A DNA stretch of 64,000 bases from Burkholderiales bacterium (lineage in GTDB: Bacteria > Pseudomonadota > Gammaproteobacteria > Burkholderiales > Burkholderiaceae_C), in contig JACPOK010000011.1 of assembly GCA_016191525.1 (NCBI GenBank), positions 62,001 to 126,000 on the forward strand, in the 5' to 3' direction. The notes under the pieces are model-generated. The model was not told the DNA's origin, did not search any database, and saw nothing but the letters and a program-made list of their open reading frames with translations. Position 1 is the stretch's first letter; the number at the start of each line of letters is the position of its first letter. Both the position numbers and the translations under genes were made by a program. Of the stretch, positions 19,097-28,397 are shown one piece after another.

Positions 19097-19229
19097 CGGT
19101 CGCAACAGCCGGAGAGCGCTCCTTGGAAACCTGCCCCAGTCGGTAGCTTTCAACTCCCTCACTGCATCGGGGTTGAAAGCGAAAGACCGTCAACCCTTTT
19201 GCCGATGCACCCACTCACGGGAGTGAGCC
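19097..19229 (+). promoter_or_regulatory. structured leader RNA of corA, candidate cis-regulatory RNA
   Basis: The 138-bp spacer before corA can fold extensively. CGGTC (19097-19101) pairs with GACCG (19185-19189) as a closing stem. Inside it are a GGAG-AGCG-CTCC hairpin (19111-19122) and a 12-bp stem (19146-19157 with 19169-19180). The loop of that stem holds TGCATC (19163-19168), complementary to GATGCA (19204-19209), a possible pseudoknot. The ribosome binding site GGGAG (19219-19223) lies in a CACTC/GAGTG hairpin. The folds are read from sequence; magnesium sensing is inferred from the gene. I could not match it to a named riboswitch. Confidence 0.6.
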
Positions 19230-20219
19230 ATGCTCAATATCTTCACGCTCGCCAACGGCCGGCTCTTCCAGGAAGAGATCGAGTCGCTGGAGGAGCTTTC
19301 AAAATTCCAGCCGATCTGGGTGGACCTGGAGTCGCCCACGCTGGAAGAAAAGCGCTGGGTCAAGCAGTACTACGGCCTGTCCATCCCGGAAGACGCGATG
19401 GACGAGGACATCGAGGAGTCCGCCCGCTTCTATGAGGAAGACAACGGCGAGCTGCATATCCGCAGCGACTTCCTGATCGCCGACGACGACGAGCCGCGCA
19501 CGGTGCGCGTGGCCTTCATCCTCAACCTGATGAACGACGCGCTCAAGAGCAAGGGCGTGCTGTTCTCCATCCACGACGAAGACGTGCCGGTGTTCCGCCT
19601 GCTGCGCCTGCGCGCCCGCCGCGCGCCCGGGTTGATCGAGGACGCCAAGGAAGTGCTGCTTAAACTCTTTGACGCCGACGCCGAATACTCGGCCGACACG
19701 CTGGAAGGCATCTACGACGAACTCGAAAAGGTCAGCAAGCAGGTGCTGGCCGGCGACGTGACCGATGCGCTGGCCGGCGAGGTGCTGGGCGCCATCGCCC
19801 GGCAGGAAGACTTGAACGGGCGCATCCGCCGCAACGTGATGGACACCCGCCGCGCCGTGAGCTTCATGATGCGCAGCCGCATGCTCAATGCCGGCCAGTT
19901 CGAGGAGGCGCGGCAGATCCTGCGCGACATCGAATCGCTGGACAACCACACGGCCTTCCTGTTCGACAAGATCAACTTCCTGATGGACGCCACCGTCGGT
20001 TTCATCAACATCAACCAGAACAAGATCATCAAGATCTTCTCCGTGGCCAGCGTGGCATTGCTGCCGCCCACGCTGATCGCCAGCATCTACGGCATGAACC
20101 TGAAATTCCCGGAGTTCGAGTTCCTCGGCGCCGCGGCCTATCCCTACGTGCTGGTGCTGATGGTGGCCAGCGCGCTGGTGCCGATGGTGTACTTCCGCAA
20201 GCGCGGCTGGCTCAAATAG
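19230..20219 (+). CDS. corA: CorA magnesium/cobalt transporter
   Basis: The 329-residue protein has a large acidic cytoplasmic N-terminal domain and two C-terminal membrane helices. The ion-selectivity motif YGMN is at residues 287-290, followed by the loop LKFPEFEF and the last helix, ending in the usual basic KRGWLK tail. CorA is a pentameric channel for magnesium and cobalt. The ATG has GGGAG six bases upstream inside a hairpin. The 3' end overlaps the convergent mtn gene by 8 bp. Confidence 0.95.
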   Translation: MLNIFTLANGRLFQEEIESLEELSKFQPIWVDLESPTLEEKRWVKQYYGLSIPEDAMDEDIEESARFYEEDNGELHIRSDFLIADDDEPRTVRVAFILNLMNDALKSKGVLFSIHDEDVPVFRLLRLRARRAPGLIEDAKEVLLKLFDADAEYSADTLEGIYDELEKVSKQVLAGDVTDALAGEVLGAIARQEDLNGRIRRNVMDTRRAVSFMMRSRMLNAGQFEEARQILRDIESLDNHTAFLFDKINFLMDATVGFININQNKIIKIFSVASVALLPPTLIASIYGMNLKFPEFEFLGAAAYPYVLVLMVASALVPMVYFRKRGWLK

Positions 20220-20910
20220 AACGCAGCAGCGCGGCGACGATGGCGGCCGAATGGCGGCTGGCGACTTCGTCGATGAACTTTGCGAAGTCGCCATGCGCTT
20301 CGTCGTCGGCCCGGTCGGATATGGTGCGCACGGCGGCGAACGGCACGCCATAGTCGCGGCAGACCTGGGCGAAAGCCGCTCCTTCCATTTCCACCGCCAG
20401 CGCATCCGGCAGCGCGTGCTGCAGCGCACGGCTCTCGGCGGTGGTGGAAACAAAGCGGTCACCGCTTGCCACCAGCCCGCGGTGCAGCACCGTGCCCGGC
20501 AGTGCCAGGCGCACGGCCGCCGCCAGCGCGTCGCTCAGGGCGCTGTCGGTGGTGAAACGGCTGGTGCCGTACAGCGGCACTTCATGGCGGGGAAAGATGG
20601 GCGAGGCGTCCATGTCGTGCTGCATGAAGCTGTCCGCGACCACGGCGTCACCCCGGTTCACGCCGGCAGCGAGCCCGCCGGCCACGCCGGTGAAGACGAT
20701 GCGGTCCACCTTGAAGCGCTCGATCAGCAACGTTGCCGTCGTCGCGGCCGCCACCTTGCCGATGCGCGACAGCACCACGACCACCTCATGCCCATGCAGG
20801 TGGCCGCAAAAAAAATCGCGGCCGGCAGCCGCGACTTTCTTCTCGTCAGGCATCAACGCGAGCACGGCGGACAACTCCTCGTGCATCGCGCTGACGATTG
20901 CGGTCTTCAC
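20212..20910 (-). CDS. mtn: 5'-methylthioadenosine/S-adenosylhomocysteine nucleosidase
   Basis: The 232-residue enzyme cleaves adenine from MTA and SAH in the SAM cycle. The catalytic Glu12 lies in MHEEL, the substrate-binding VEMEGAA motif near residue 172, and the catalytic Asp in RTISDRAD near 197. Its ATG overlaps the stop of the upstream dppA (ATGA), making it the last gene of a peptide-importer operon. That placement is unusual for mtn, and suggests shared expression. Confidence 0.93.
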   Translation of the reverse strand: MKTAIVSAMHEELSAVLALMPDEKKVAAAGRDFFCGHLHGHEVVVVLSRIGKVAAATTATLLIERFKVDRIVFTGVAGGLAAGVNRGDAVVADSFMQHDMDASPIFPRHEVPLYGTSRFTTDSALSDALAAAVRLALPGTVLHRGLVASGDRFVSTTAESRALQHALPDALAVEMEGAAFAQVCRDYGVPFAAVRTISDRADDEAHGDFAKFIDEVASRHSAAIVAALLRSI

Positions 20911-22508
20911 TCCTTGATGTCGACGCCGTAGAAGTTGTGGCGTCCGAAGGGCGAGAGCTTGAAGTCGATGACTTCCTTGCGCACCGGCTTGAGCTGTACC
21001 GCGTGGGCAATGGTGAACCAGGGCTCCTGCTGCTTGAAGATCACCTGGGCTTGCTTGTAGAGCTTGTCGCGCTCAGCCGGTTTGGTCTCGGACTTGGCCT
21101 TCTGGATCAGGTCCTCGAAAGGCTGGTGGCAGAACTTGGCGACGTTCGAACCATTGGTCCGGGCAGCCTCACAGCCCAGCAGCACGGCCAGGAAGTTGTC
21201 CGGGTCGCCGTTGTCGCCGGTCCAGCCCAGCATGCCCATCTGGTGCTCGCCGGCCTGCATGCGCTTACGGTACTCACCCCATTCGAAGGTCTTGATCTCG
21301 GCCTTGATGCCCACCTTGGCCAGGTCCGCCTGCATCAGCTCGGCGATGCGCTTGGCGTTCGGGTTGTAGGGGCGCTGTACCGGCATGGCCCACAGGTCGG
21401 TGGTAAAGCCGTTGGCAAAGCCGGCCGCGGCCAGCAGCTTCCTGGCGCCCTCCGGGTCATAGACATCGTCCTTGATGTCGTTGTTGTAGGCCGACATGGA
21501 AGGCGGCAGCGGGTTTTTCGCCGCGATGCCGGTGCCCAGGTAGACGCCGTCCAGGATGCCCTTCTTGTTGATGGCCATGCTCACCGCCTTGCGCACGCGC
21601 ACGTCGTCAAAGGGCTTCTTCGTAACGTTGTAGGCGAGGTATCCCACGTTCAGGCCGGGCTGTTCGAGCACCGTGATCTTGGGGTCCTTGCGGATCGCTT
21701 CGAGGTCCGCCGGGTTGGGGTAGGGCATGACATGGCACTCGCCCTTTTGCAGCTTGGCCCAGCGCACCGAGGCATCGGGCGTGATGGCGTAGACGAGATC
21801 GTCGATCTTCGCCTTGCCGGCCCAGTACTGGGGGAACGCCTTGTAGCGCACGACCGCATCCTTCTGGTATTGCACCAGGTAGAACGGGCCGGTGCCAATG
21901 GGCTCCTGGTCGAGCTTCTCGGGGGTGCCGGCCTTGAGCAGGGCGATGGCGTATTCCTTGGACTGGATGGCCGCATAGGGCATCGCCAGGTTCGACAGGA
22001 AAGGGGCCTCAGGCTTGTTCAGCGTGATCCTGACGGTGTAGTCATCGATCTTGTCGACCGCCTTGAGCAGCTTGGGCATGCCCATGTCGTTGAAGTACGA
22101 GTGGTTGCTGCTCGTGACCTTGAAGTAGGGGTCGGACTCGGTCCACTGGCGGGTGTAGGCAAACAGCACGTCGTCTGCATTGAAGTCCCGCGTGGGCTTG
22201 AAGGCACGGTGGCTGTGCCACTTGACGCCCTTGCGCAGGTAGAAGGTGTAGGTCAGGCCATCCTTGGAGATGTCCCACTTTTCCGCCAGGCCCGGCACGA
22301 TCTTGGTGCCGCCACGCTCGAATTCGACGATGCGGTTGTAGATCGGCTCGTTGCCGTCAAACGATGTGCCGGTCGTGTTGACGCCCGGATAGAAGTTTTC
22401 GGGGCTGCCCTCGGAGCAGAACACCAGCGTCTTGGCGCCGGCGCCCGCGGCACAGGCCAGCGCCAGGGCGCCGATCGCAAAGTGCTTGCGGTATTTGGAA
22501 AGATTCAT
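20907..22508 (-). CDS. dppA: peptide ABC transporter substrate-binding protein (DppA-like)
   Basis: A family 5 extracellular solute-binding protein of 533 residues. A Sec signal peptide (residues 1-25, ending GAGA) precedes KTLVFCSEGSPENFYPG. The block GWTGDNGDPDNF near 425 is typical of dipeptide receptor DppA. AAGGAG lies five bases before the ATG at 22508. It delivers dipeptides (or haem precursors) to the permease encoded upstream. It is the fifth gene of the dppBCDF-A unit. Confidence 0.9.
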   Translation of the reverse strand: MNLSKYRKHFAIGALALACAAGAGAKTLVFCSEGSPENFYPGVNTTGTSFDGNEPIYNRIVEFERGGTKIVPGLAEKWDISKDGLTYTFYLRKGVKWHSHRAFKPTRDFNADDVLFAYTRQWTESDPYFKVTSSNHSYFNDMGMPKLLKAVDKIDDYTVRITLNKPEAPFLSNLAMPYAAIQSKEYAIALLKAGTPEKLDQEPIGTGPFYLVQYQKDAVVRYKAFPQYWAGKAKIDDLVYAITPDASVRWAKLQKGECHVMPYPNPADLEAIRKDPKITVLEQPGLNVGYLAYNVTKKPFDDVRVRKAVSMAINKKGILDGVYLGTGIAAKNPLPPSMSAYNNDIKDDVYDPEGARKLLAAAGFANGFTTDLWAMPVQRPYNPNAKRIAELMQADLAKVGIKAEIKTFEWGEYRKRMQAGEHQMGMLGWTGDNGDPDNFLAVLLGCEAARTNGSNVAKFCHQPFEDLIQKAKSETKPAERDKLYKQAQVIFKQQEPWFTIAHAVQLKPVRKEVIDFKLSPFGRHNFYGVDIKE

Positions 22509-22536
22509 AAAAACTCCTTCAGGATGGTTGCGGCAT

Positions 22537-23580
22537 TCAGCCGGCGAGGAAAACATTATCAACAGCGGCTGGTTCGGGAAAACCCGGCGTAGCCGGCGTT
22601 TCGCCAAAACCCGATTCGAGGAACTGTTCGGCGAAGTGGCAGGCGACGATGCGTTCGTCCACTGGCCGGGGCAGGGGCCGCTCGGCACGGCAGCGCTCGA
22701 CCGCGTAAGGGCAGCGGCTGGAAAAAACGCAGCCGCTGGGCGGGTTCAAAGGCGACGGCAGCTCGCCCTTGAGCACGATGCGCTGCACGTTGCGCCCGCC
22801 CACGCCCGGCGTGGAAGCCAGCAGCGCGTTGGTATAGGGGTGCAAGGGGCGCGAGAAAAGCTTGTCCTTGGGCCCCTGCTCCATCACGTGGCCCAGGTAC
22901 ATGACCAGCACCTCGTGGGCGATGTGGCGCACCACAGCCAGGTCGTGCGAGATGAACAGGAACGCCAGCTTGAATTCGCTTTGCAGGTCGGCCAGCAGGT
23001 TGAGCACCTGCGCCTGGATCGACACATCCAGCGCCGAGACAGGCTCGTCGGCCACCAGCAACTTGGGGTTGAGCATCAGCGCGCGTGCGATCGCGATGCG
23101 CTGGCGCTGTCCGCCGGAAAACATGTGCGGATAGCGGGCTGCGTACTCGGGCCGCAGGCCGACCTGGGCCAGCATGGCGCGTGACTTCTCTGCTCGCTGG
23201 GCGGCGTCCAGCGTGGTGTTGATGGCCAGCGGGTCTTCCAGCACGGCGCTGATCTTCTTGCGCGGGTTGAGTGAGCCGTAGGGATTCTGGAACACCAGCT
23301 GCACAGCCTGGCGCAAGCGCTTCCTGTCGGCGGCGGGCGTGTTGACCGCGTCGCTGCCGTCCAGCATCAGGCTGCCTTCGGTGGGCTTTTCGATCAGTGA
23401 GACCATGCGCGCGAGGGTGGACTTGCCGCAACCCGACTCGCCCACCACCGCCAGCGTCCTGCCGGCCTCGATGGCGAACGAGACGCCGCCCACGGCCTGC
23501 AGCTGCGCGGGCTCCCGGAACATGCCGCGGCGGATCTTGTAGACCTGGCGCAGGTTTTTGGCTTCGACGACAACGGTCAT
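22537..23580 (-). CDS. dppF: dipeptide ABC transporter ATP-binding protein DppF
   Basis: A 347-residue ABC ATPase. The Walker A motif GESGCGKST lies near residue 47, signature FSGGQRQR near 155 and Walker [13 protein letters not shown] near 175. A C-terminal oligopeptide-type extension contains the [14 protein letters not shown] cysteine motif, which in this family can bind an iron-sulfur cluster. The ATG at 23580 overlaps the dppD stop (ATGA); the open frame upstream of it is not homologous. Confidence 0.92.
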   Translation of the reverse strand: MTVVVEAKNLRQVYKIRRGMFREPAQLQAVGGVSFAIEAGRTLAVVGESGCGKSTLARMVSLIEKPTEGSLMLDGSDAVNTPAADRKRLRQAVQLVFQNPYGSLNPRKKISAVLEDPLAINTTLDAAQRAEKSRAMLAQVGLRPEYAARYPHMFSGGQRQRIAIARALMLNPKLLVADEPVSALDVSIQAQVLNLLADLQSEFKLAFLFISHDLAVVRHIAHEVLVMYLGHVMEQGPKDKLFSRPLHPYTNALLASTPGVGGRNVQRIVLKGELPSPLNPPSGCVFSSRCPYAVERCRAERPLPRPVDERIVACHFAEQFLESGFGETPATPGFPEPAAVDNVFLAG

Positions 23581-24602
23581 GCGAGGGCCTCCGTCTTCAG
23601 AGGATGGCCGCTTTCGATTTTTTCCTGGCGCTGCGGATCGCCCAGCGCGTAGTGGCAACGCACCTGGCCACCCTGCCAGTCGCGCAGCTCAGGCCGCACG
23701 GCCGCCGAATGCGCGGTGGCATAGGCGCAGCGCGGCGCGAACAGGCAGCCGGCGGGCCGGTCGAACACGCCCGGCACCACGCCGGGAATGGTGGCCAGCC
23801 GGTGGCCGGCCGGGCCGCGCTCGGGCAGGGCCGCGAGCAGGGCTTCGGTGTAGGGGTGCTGGGGACTGACGAACAGGCTGTCGGCCCGCTGCTGCTCGAC
23901 CACCTGGCCGGCATACATCACGGCCACGCGCTGCGCCATTTCACTGACCACTCCCATGTTGTGCGTGATCAGCACCAGCGCCATGCCGCGGTCCTTTTGC
24001 AGATTGCGAAGCAAATCGAGGATCTGCGCCTGGATCGTCACGTCCAGCGCGGTGGTGGGCTCGTCGGCTATCAGCAGGCGTGGGTTGCACGATATCGCCA
24101 TGGCGATCATCACGCGCTGGTTCATCCCGCCCGACATCTGGTGCGGGTAGTCGTTCAGGCGCGTGTGCGCGGCCGGGATGCCGACCTGCTCCAGCAATTC
24201 GATGGCGCGGCGTTTGGCGCTGGCCTTGTCCAGCGGCGAATGCAGGCGCAGTGCTTCGACCAGCTGCCAGCCGATGGTGAAGCAGGGGTTCAGGCTGGTC
24301 GTGGGCTCCTGGAAGATCATCGCCAGGTCCTTGCCCACCAGCCGCCGGCGCTCTCTGTCGGAGATGCCCAGCAGGTCGTTGCCGGCAAACCGCAGCTTCT
24401 TCGCGCGCACGCGGCCGGGGTAGGCGATCAGGCCCATCAGCGCCATCATGGTCACGCTCTTGCCGGAGCCGGACTCGCCTACGATCCCCAGCACTTCGCC
24501 TTCCTCCAGCGTCAGGCTGACGCCTTCGACCGCATGCATGACACTGCCCTGCGTGGGGAACTCCACGTGCAGGTCTTCGATTTCAAGAAGAGGAGTGGCC
24601 AT
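23577..24602 (-). CDS. dppD: dipeptide ABC transporter ATP-binding protein DppD
   Basis: A 341-residue ABC ATPase, the second nucleotide-binding subunit. Walker A GESGSGKS lies near residue 37, signature MSGGMNQRV near 155, Walker [13 protein letters not shown] near 175. The C-terminus has the [10 protein letters not shown] cysteine region of the oligopeptide subfamily. Start ATG 24602 lies 2 bp below the dppC stop; a longer open frame upstream overlaps dppC and is rejected. Confidence 0.92.
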   Translation of the reverse strand: MATPLLEIEDLHVEFPTQGSVMHAVEGVSLTLEEGEVLGIVGESGSGKSVTMMALMGLIAYPGRVRAKKLRFAGNDLLGISDRERRRLVGKDLAMIFQEPTTSLNPCFTIGWQLVEALRLHSPLDKASAKRRAIELLEQVGIPAAHTRLNDYPHQMSGGMNQRVMIAMAISCNPRLLIADEPTTALDVTIQAQILDLLRNLQKDRGMALVLITHNMGVVSEMAQRVAVMYAGQVVEQQRADSLFVSPQHPYTEALLAALPERGPAGHRLATIPGVVPGVFDRPAGCLFAPRCAYATAHSAAVRPELRDWQGGQVRCHYALGDPQRQEKIESGHPLKTEALA

Positions 24603-24604
24603 GG

Positions 24605-25519
24605 CTATCGCTTGAGTTTTGGGTCGAGCGCATCGCGCAAGCCGTCGCCCATCAAATTGAAGGCCAGTACCGCGACCAGGATGGCCAGCCCGGGGAAGGT
24701 CACGACCCACCAGGCGCGCAGCACAAACTCGCGCGCGTCGGCCAGCATGGTGCCCCACTCGGAGGCCGGCGGCTGCGCGCCCAGGCCCAGGAAACCCAGC
24801 GCCGCGGCGTCGAGGATGGCGGTGGAAACACCCAGCGAGGCCTGCACGATCAGCGGCGCGGCGCAATTGGGCAGCACCTCGCTGAACATCAGGCGCAGCG
24901 TTCCGGCGCCGCTGATTCGCGCCGCCGTCACATAATCTTTGGACACCTCGGCGATCACCGCTGCGCGCGTGATCCGCACGTAATGCGGCAACACCACCAC
25001 GGCAACAGCCAGCATCGCGTTCATCAGCCCCGGCCCCAGGATGGCCACGATCACGATGGCCAGCAGCAGGCTGGGCAGCGTGAGGATGATGTCCATGATG
25101 CGCATGATGGCGATCTCGACGACGCCGCGCGCGAATCCGGCTATCAGGCCCAGCACGATGCCCACGGCCAGCGACAGCATGACCACCGCAATGCCGATCG
25201 ACAGCGACAGGCGCGCACCGTAGATCAGGCGCGAGAGGATGTCGCGGCCGATGGCGTCCGTACCCAGCACATAGGTCCAGGAACCGCCGGCCTGCCAGGT
25301 GGGCGGCTTGAGGAAGACGGCGCTGTTGGTCTGGTCCGGCAGGTGCGGTGCCAGCCAGGGAGCGAACAGCGCCACCAGCAGCAACACGGCGACCACCACC
25401 AGCCCGGCGACCGCCCCCTTGTTGGCGGAGAACGAAATCCAGAACTCGCGCAGCGGGCCCGGAGGTGTGGCCATGGCAGTCACGGGCATGGCGGCAGTGG
25501 GCGTGTTCAATTGCGCCAT
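24605..25519 (-). CDS. dppC: dipeptide ABC transporter permease DppC
   Basis: The 304-residue inner-membrane permease has an N-terminal helix (about 38-57), the periplasmic segment with [19 protein letters not shown] typical of DppC/OppC, and a five-helix BPD_transp_1 core with the EAA-like loop [20 protein letters not shown]. It pairs with DppB one base upstream. The 20-residue N-terminal tail rich in Thr and Pro is longer than in E. coli. Confidence 0.93.
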   Translation of the reverse strand: MAQLNTPTAAMPVTAMATPPGPLREFWISFSANKGAVAGLVVVAVLLLVALFAPWLAPHLPDQTNSAVFLKPPTWQAGGSWTYVLGTDAIGRDILSRLIYGARLSLSIGIAVVMLSLAVGIVLGLIAGFARGVVEIAIMRIMDIILTLPSLLLAIVIVAILGPGLMNAMLAVAVVVLPHYVRITRAAVIAEVSKDYVTAARISGAGTLRLMFSEVLPNCAAPLIVQASLGVSTAILDAAALGFLGLGAQPPASEWGTMLADAREFVLRAWWVVTFPGLAILVAVLAFNLMGDGLRDALDPKLKR

Positions 25520-25520
25520 C

Positions 25521-26534
25521 TCAATGCCCTCCCGAACGGATGCGCGGATTGATGATCCCGTAGGTCACGTCGACCAGCAGGTTGACCACCATCACCACCA
25601 CGCCCAGCAACAACATGCCGCCTTGCAGCACCGGGTAATCACGCCGGTTGATGGCCTCGATCAGCCACTTGCCCACGCCGGGCCAGGAGAAGATGGTCTC
25701 GGTCAGGATGGCGCCGGTGAACAGCACGCCGACCTGCAGGCCGATGACGGTGATGACCGGGATCAGTGCATTGCGCAGCGCGTGCACGCCAACCACGCGC
25801 ATCGGCGGCAGGCCCTTGGCGCGCGCGGTGCGGATGTAATCCTCGCCCAGCACTTCCAGCATGGCCGAACGCGTCATGCGCGCGATCACGGCCAGCGGGT
25901 TGGTGCCCAGCACGATGGTTGGCAGGATCAGGTGCTTGAAGGTCGACCAGAACGAGCCCTTGTCGCCGGTCAGCAAGGCGTCGATCAGCAGAAAACCCGT
26001 GGTCGGCTCGATGTAGTGCTGCACCGAGATGCGCCCCGACACCGGCGTCCAGCCCAGCTGCACGGAGAACAGCAGGATCAGCAGCAGGCCCCACCAGAAG
26101 ATCGGCATCGAATAGCCGGTCAGCGAGGTCGCCATCACGCCATGGTCGAAGATCGAATTGCGCCGCACTGCCGCGATGATGCCGGCCGGTATGCCCAGGA
26201 TCAGTGCGAACAGGATGGCGCAGACCGCCAGCTCGATGGTGGCCGGGAACAGCGTGAGGAACTCGCGCAGCACCGGCTCCTGGGTGATGATGGATTTGCC
26301 CAGGTCGCCCTGCAGCACGCGGCCGATGTAGATGCCGTACTGCACCATGATGGGCTTGTCCAGCCCATATTCCTTGAGCAGCTGGGCATGGCGCACGGCA
26401 TCGATGCCGCGCTCACCGGCCAGGGTTTCGATCGGGTCGCCCGGAACCAGGCGGATGAGGAAGAACGCCAGCAGCGTCATCCCGATGAAAGTTGGGATGA
26501 CCAGCGACAGGCGGGTGAGGATGAAACGCAGCAT
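25521..26534 (-). CDS. dppB: dipeptide ABC transporter permease DppB
   Basis: The 337-residue permease has the DppB/OppB start LTRLSLVIPTFIGMT, a first helix, the large periplasmic segment with LGLDKPIMVQYGIY-like sequence, and the C-terminal transport core with the EAA loop TARAKGLPPMRVVGVHALRN. It is the first gene of the importer operon. An inverted-repeat element at 26544-26576 separates it from fadD upstream, so its promoter probably lies in that 75-bp spacer. Confidence 0.93.
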   Translation of the reverse strand: MLRFILTRLSLVIPTFIGMTLLAFFLIRLVPGDPIETLAGERGIDAVRHAQLLKEYGLDKPIMVQYGIYIGRVLQGDLGKSIITQEPVLREFLTLFPATIELAVCAILFALILGIPAGIIAAVRRNSIFDHGVMATSLTGYSMPIFWWGLLLILLFSVQLGWTPVSGRISVQHYIEPTTGFLLIDALLTGDKGSFWSTFKHLILPTIVLGTNPLAVIARMTRSAMLEVLGEDYIRTARAKGLPPMRVVGVHALRNALIPVITVIGLQVGVLFTGAILTETIFSWPGVGKWLIEAINRRDYPVLQGGMLLLGVVVMVVNLLVDVTYGIINPRIRSGGH

Positions 26535-26543
26535 CGAGGTTTG

Positions 26544-26576
26544 TCGTCATCCCCGCGGAGGCGGGAATCCGGGGCA
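26544..26576. repeat. short dispersed CCCGC...GCGGG repeat
   Basis: CGTCATCCCCGCGGAGGCGGG with the following AATCC contains a 5-bp GC stem around GGAG. It is of the widespread CATTCCCGCGAAGGCGGGAAT type found between genes of many proteobacteria. It sits between fadD and dppB. Confidence 0.5.
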
Positions 26577-26609
26577 TGCAAGAATCGGACGTGCATCCTG
26601 CGGCCCTTC

Positions 26610-28289
26610 CTACTGCTTTGCGTCGCGCAGTTCGCGGCGCAGGATCTTGCCCACCGGCGTCTTGGGCATTTCGGTGCGGAACTCGATCACGCGGGGCTGC
26701 TTGTAGCCGGTGAGGTTGGCGCGGCAGTAGTCGCGCACCTGAGCTTCGGTGAGGTCGGGGTTCTTCTTGACGATGACCAGCTTGACGGCCTCGCCCGTCT
26801 TCTCGTCCGCCACGCCGACCACCGCGCATTCCAGCACGCCGTCCAGCTTGGCGACCACGTCTTCGACCTCGTTGGGGTAGACGTTGAAGCCGCTGACCAG
26901 CACCATGTCTTTTTTGCGGTCCACGATCTTGTAGTAGCCGCGCTCGTCCACGGTGCCGATGTCGCCGGTCTTGAAGAAGCCGTCCGGCGTCATGACCTTG
27001 GCGGTTTCGTCGGGGCGCTGCCAGTAGCCGGCCATCACCTGCGGGCCCTTGATGGCGATTTCGCCGGGCTGGCCCATGGGCACTTCGTTGCCGTCGTCGT
27101 CCAGCAGTTTCAGCCAGGTCGAGGGCAGCGGCACGCCGATGGTGCCGGTGTACTCCGTGGCGGTGGTCGGGTTGCAGGTGGCCGAAGGCGAGGTCTCCGA
27201 CAGGCCGTAGCCCTCGCAGATCGGGCAGCCGGTCTTGTCCAGCCAGAGCTTGGCCACGGCACCCTGCACCGCCATGCCGCCGCCCACCGACACTTTCAGG
27301 TTCTTCCAGTTGACGGTGTTGAAGTCGGGATGGTTGGCCAGGCCGTTGAACAGCGTGTTCACCGCCGGGAAGCTGTGGATGGTGTGCTTGGACAGCTCCT
27401 TGAGCACCGCCGGCAGGTCGCGCGGGTTGGGAATCAGGATCAGCTTGCCGCCGGTGCGCATCGACAGCATCATGCCCACGGTGAAAGCGAAGATGTGATA
27501 CAGCGGCAGCGCGCAGACTCCGGTGGGCTGCTCGCCGGCGGGTACCTTGTCCATCACCGGCTGGTTGAAGGCCTCGGACTGCAGCACGTTGGCGATGATG
27601 TTCCGGTGCAGCAGCACGGCGCCCTTGGAGACACCGGTGGTGCCGCCGGTGTACTGCAGCACGGCCACGTCGTCGGGGGTGATCTGCGGTTTCTTCAACG
27701 CGCCGCGGGCGCCCTTGGCCACCGCGTCGTTGTAGCGCACGGCGCCCGGCAGGTTGAACGCCGGCACCATCTTCTTGGCCTTGCGCACCACGTAGTTCAC
27801 AAGCGCGCCCTTGACCATGCCCAGCATGTCGCCCATGGCGCACAGCACCACGTGCTTGACCGGGGTGGCGGCGATGCACTGCTCCAGCGTGCTGGCGAAA
27901 TTCTCGATGATGATGATGGCCTTGGAACCCGAGTCCTTGAGCTGGTGCTCGAGTTCGCGCGGCGTATACAGCGGGTTGACATTCACCACCACGTAGCCGG
28001 CGCGCAGGATGGCGGCCACGGCCACGGGGTACTGCGGCACGTTGGGCATCATGATGGCCACGCGGTCACCCTTGACCAGCCCCAGGCCCTGCAGGTAGAT
28101 CGCCAGCGCGGCGCTTTGCGTGTCGGTATCCGCGTAGCTGACGTCCTTGCCCATGAAGCTGTAGGCGGTGCGGCCGGCGTACTTGGTGAACGCCTCCTCC
28201 ATCAGCGCGACCAGCGAGGCGTACTGGGAAGGGTCGATGTCGGCGGGAACGCCGGGCGAGTAGGCGCTCAGCCAGGGACGGTCTGTCAT
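26610..28289 (-). CDS. fadD: long-chain-fatty-acid-CoA ligase
   Basis: The 559-residue protein activates fatty acids to acyl-CoA via acyl-AMP. The AMP-binding motif QYTGGTTGVSKGA lies near residue 215, EGYGLSETSP near 355, the TGDIG motif near 440 and the FACS-type KDMVLVSGFNVYPNEVED block near 460. The C-terminal lysine is in PVGKILRREL. GGAGGAG precedes the ATG at 28289 by five bases; the frame opens 11 codons earlier without a site. The N-terminus matches FadD of beta-proteobacteria. Confidence 0.92.
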   Translation of the reverse strand: MTDRPWLSAYSPGVPADIDPSQYASLVALMEEAFTKYAGRTAYSFMGKDVSYADTDTQSAALAIYLQGLGLVKGDRVAIMMPNVPQYPVAVAAILRAGYVVVNVNPLYTPRELEHQLKDSGSKAIIIIENFASTLEQCIAATPVKHVVLCAMGDMLGMVKGALVNYVVRKAKKMVPAFNLPGAVRYNDAVAKGARGALKKPQITPDDVAVLQYTGGTTGVSKGAVLLHRNIIANVLQSEAFNQPVMDKVPAGEQPTGVCALPLYHIFAFTVGMMLSMRTGGKLILIPNPRDLPAVLKELSKHTIHSFPAVNTLFNGLANHPDFNTVNWKNLKVSVGGGMAVQGAVAKLWLDKTGCPICEGYGLSETSPSATCNPTTATEYTGTIGVPLPSTWLKLLDDDGNEVPMGQPGEIAIKGPQVMAGYWQRPDETAKVMTPDGFFKTGDIGTVDERGYYKIVDRKKDMVLVSGFNVYPNEVEDVVAKLDGVLECAVVGVADEKTGEAVKLVIVKKNPDLTEAQVRDYCRANLTGYKQPRVIEFRTEMPKTPVGKILRRELRDAKQ

Positions 28290-28397
28290 GGGGTCTCCTC
28301 CGGGCCCGTAAGAATCGGGCAAGAGAGATTGTGTGGCCCCGGCACCCCCCCGCTCCCCCCTTGTTTTCCCTAGGGGCTTCGAGGGGAGGGCCTCTAA

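Noticed and set aside
19111..19122. GGAGAGCGCTCC as a glycine-riboswitch core
   Set aside because: The other conserved glycine aptamer blocks are missing and the downstream gene is a magnesium channel.
19212..19225. CACTC-ACGG-GAGTG as a guanidine-II (mini-ykkC) riboswitch
   Set aside because: That class needs two hairpins with ACGR loops; only one is present and corA is not a guanidine exporter.
28331..28395. C- and G-rich stretch between pntB and fadD as a copy of the 8872-8955 repeat
   Set aside because: Base order differs and the GCCCCC-TCG-GGGGGC core is absent.
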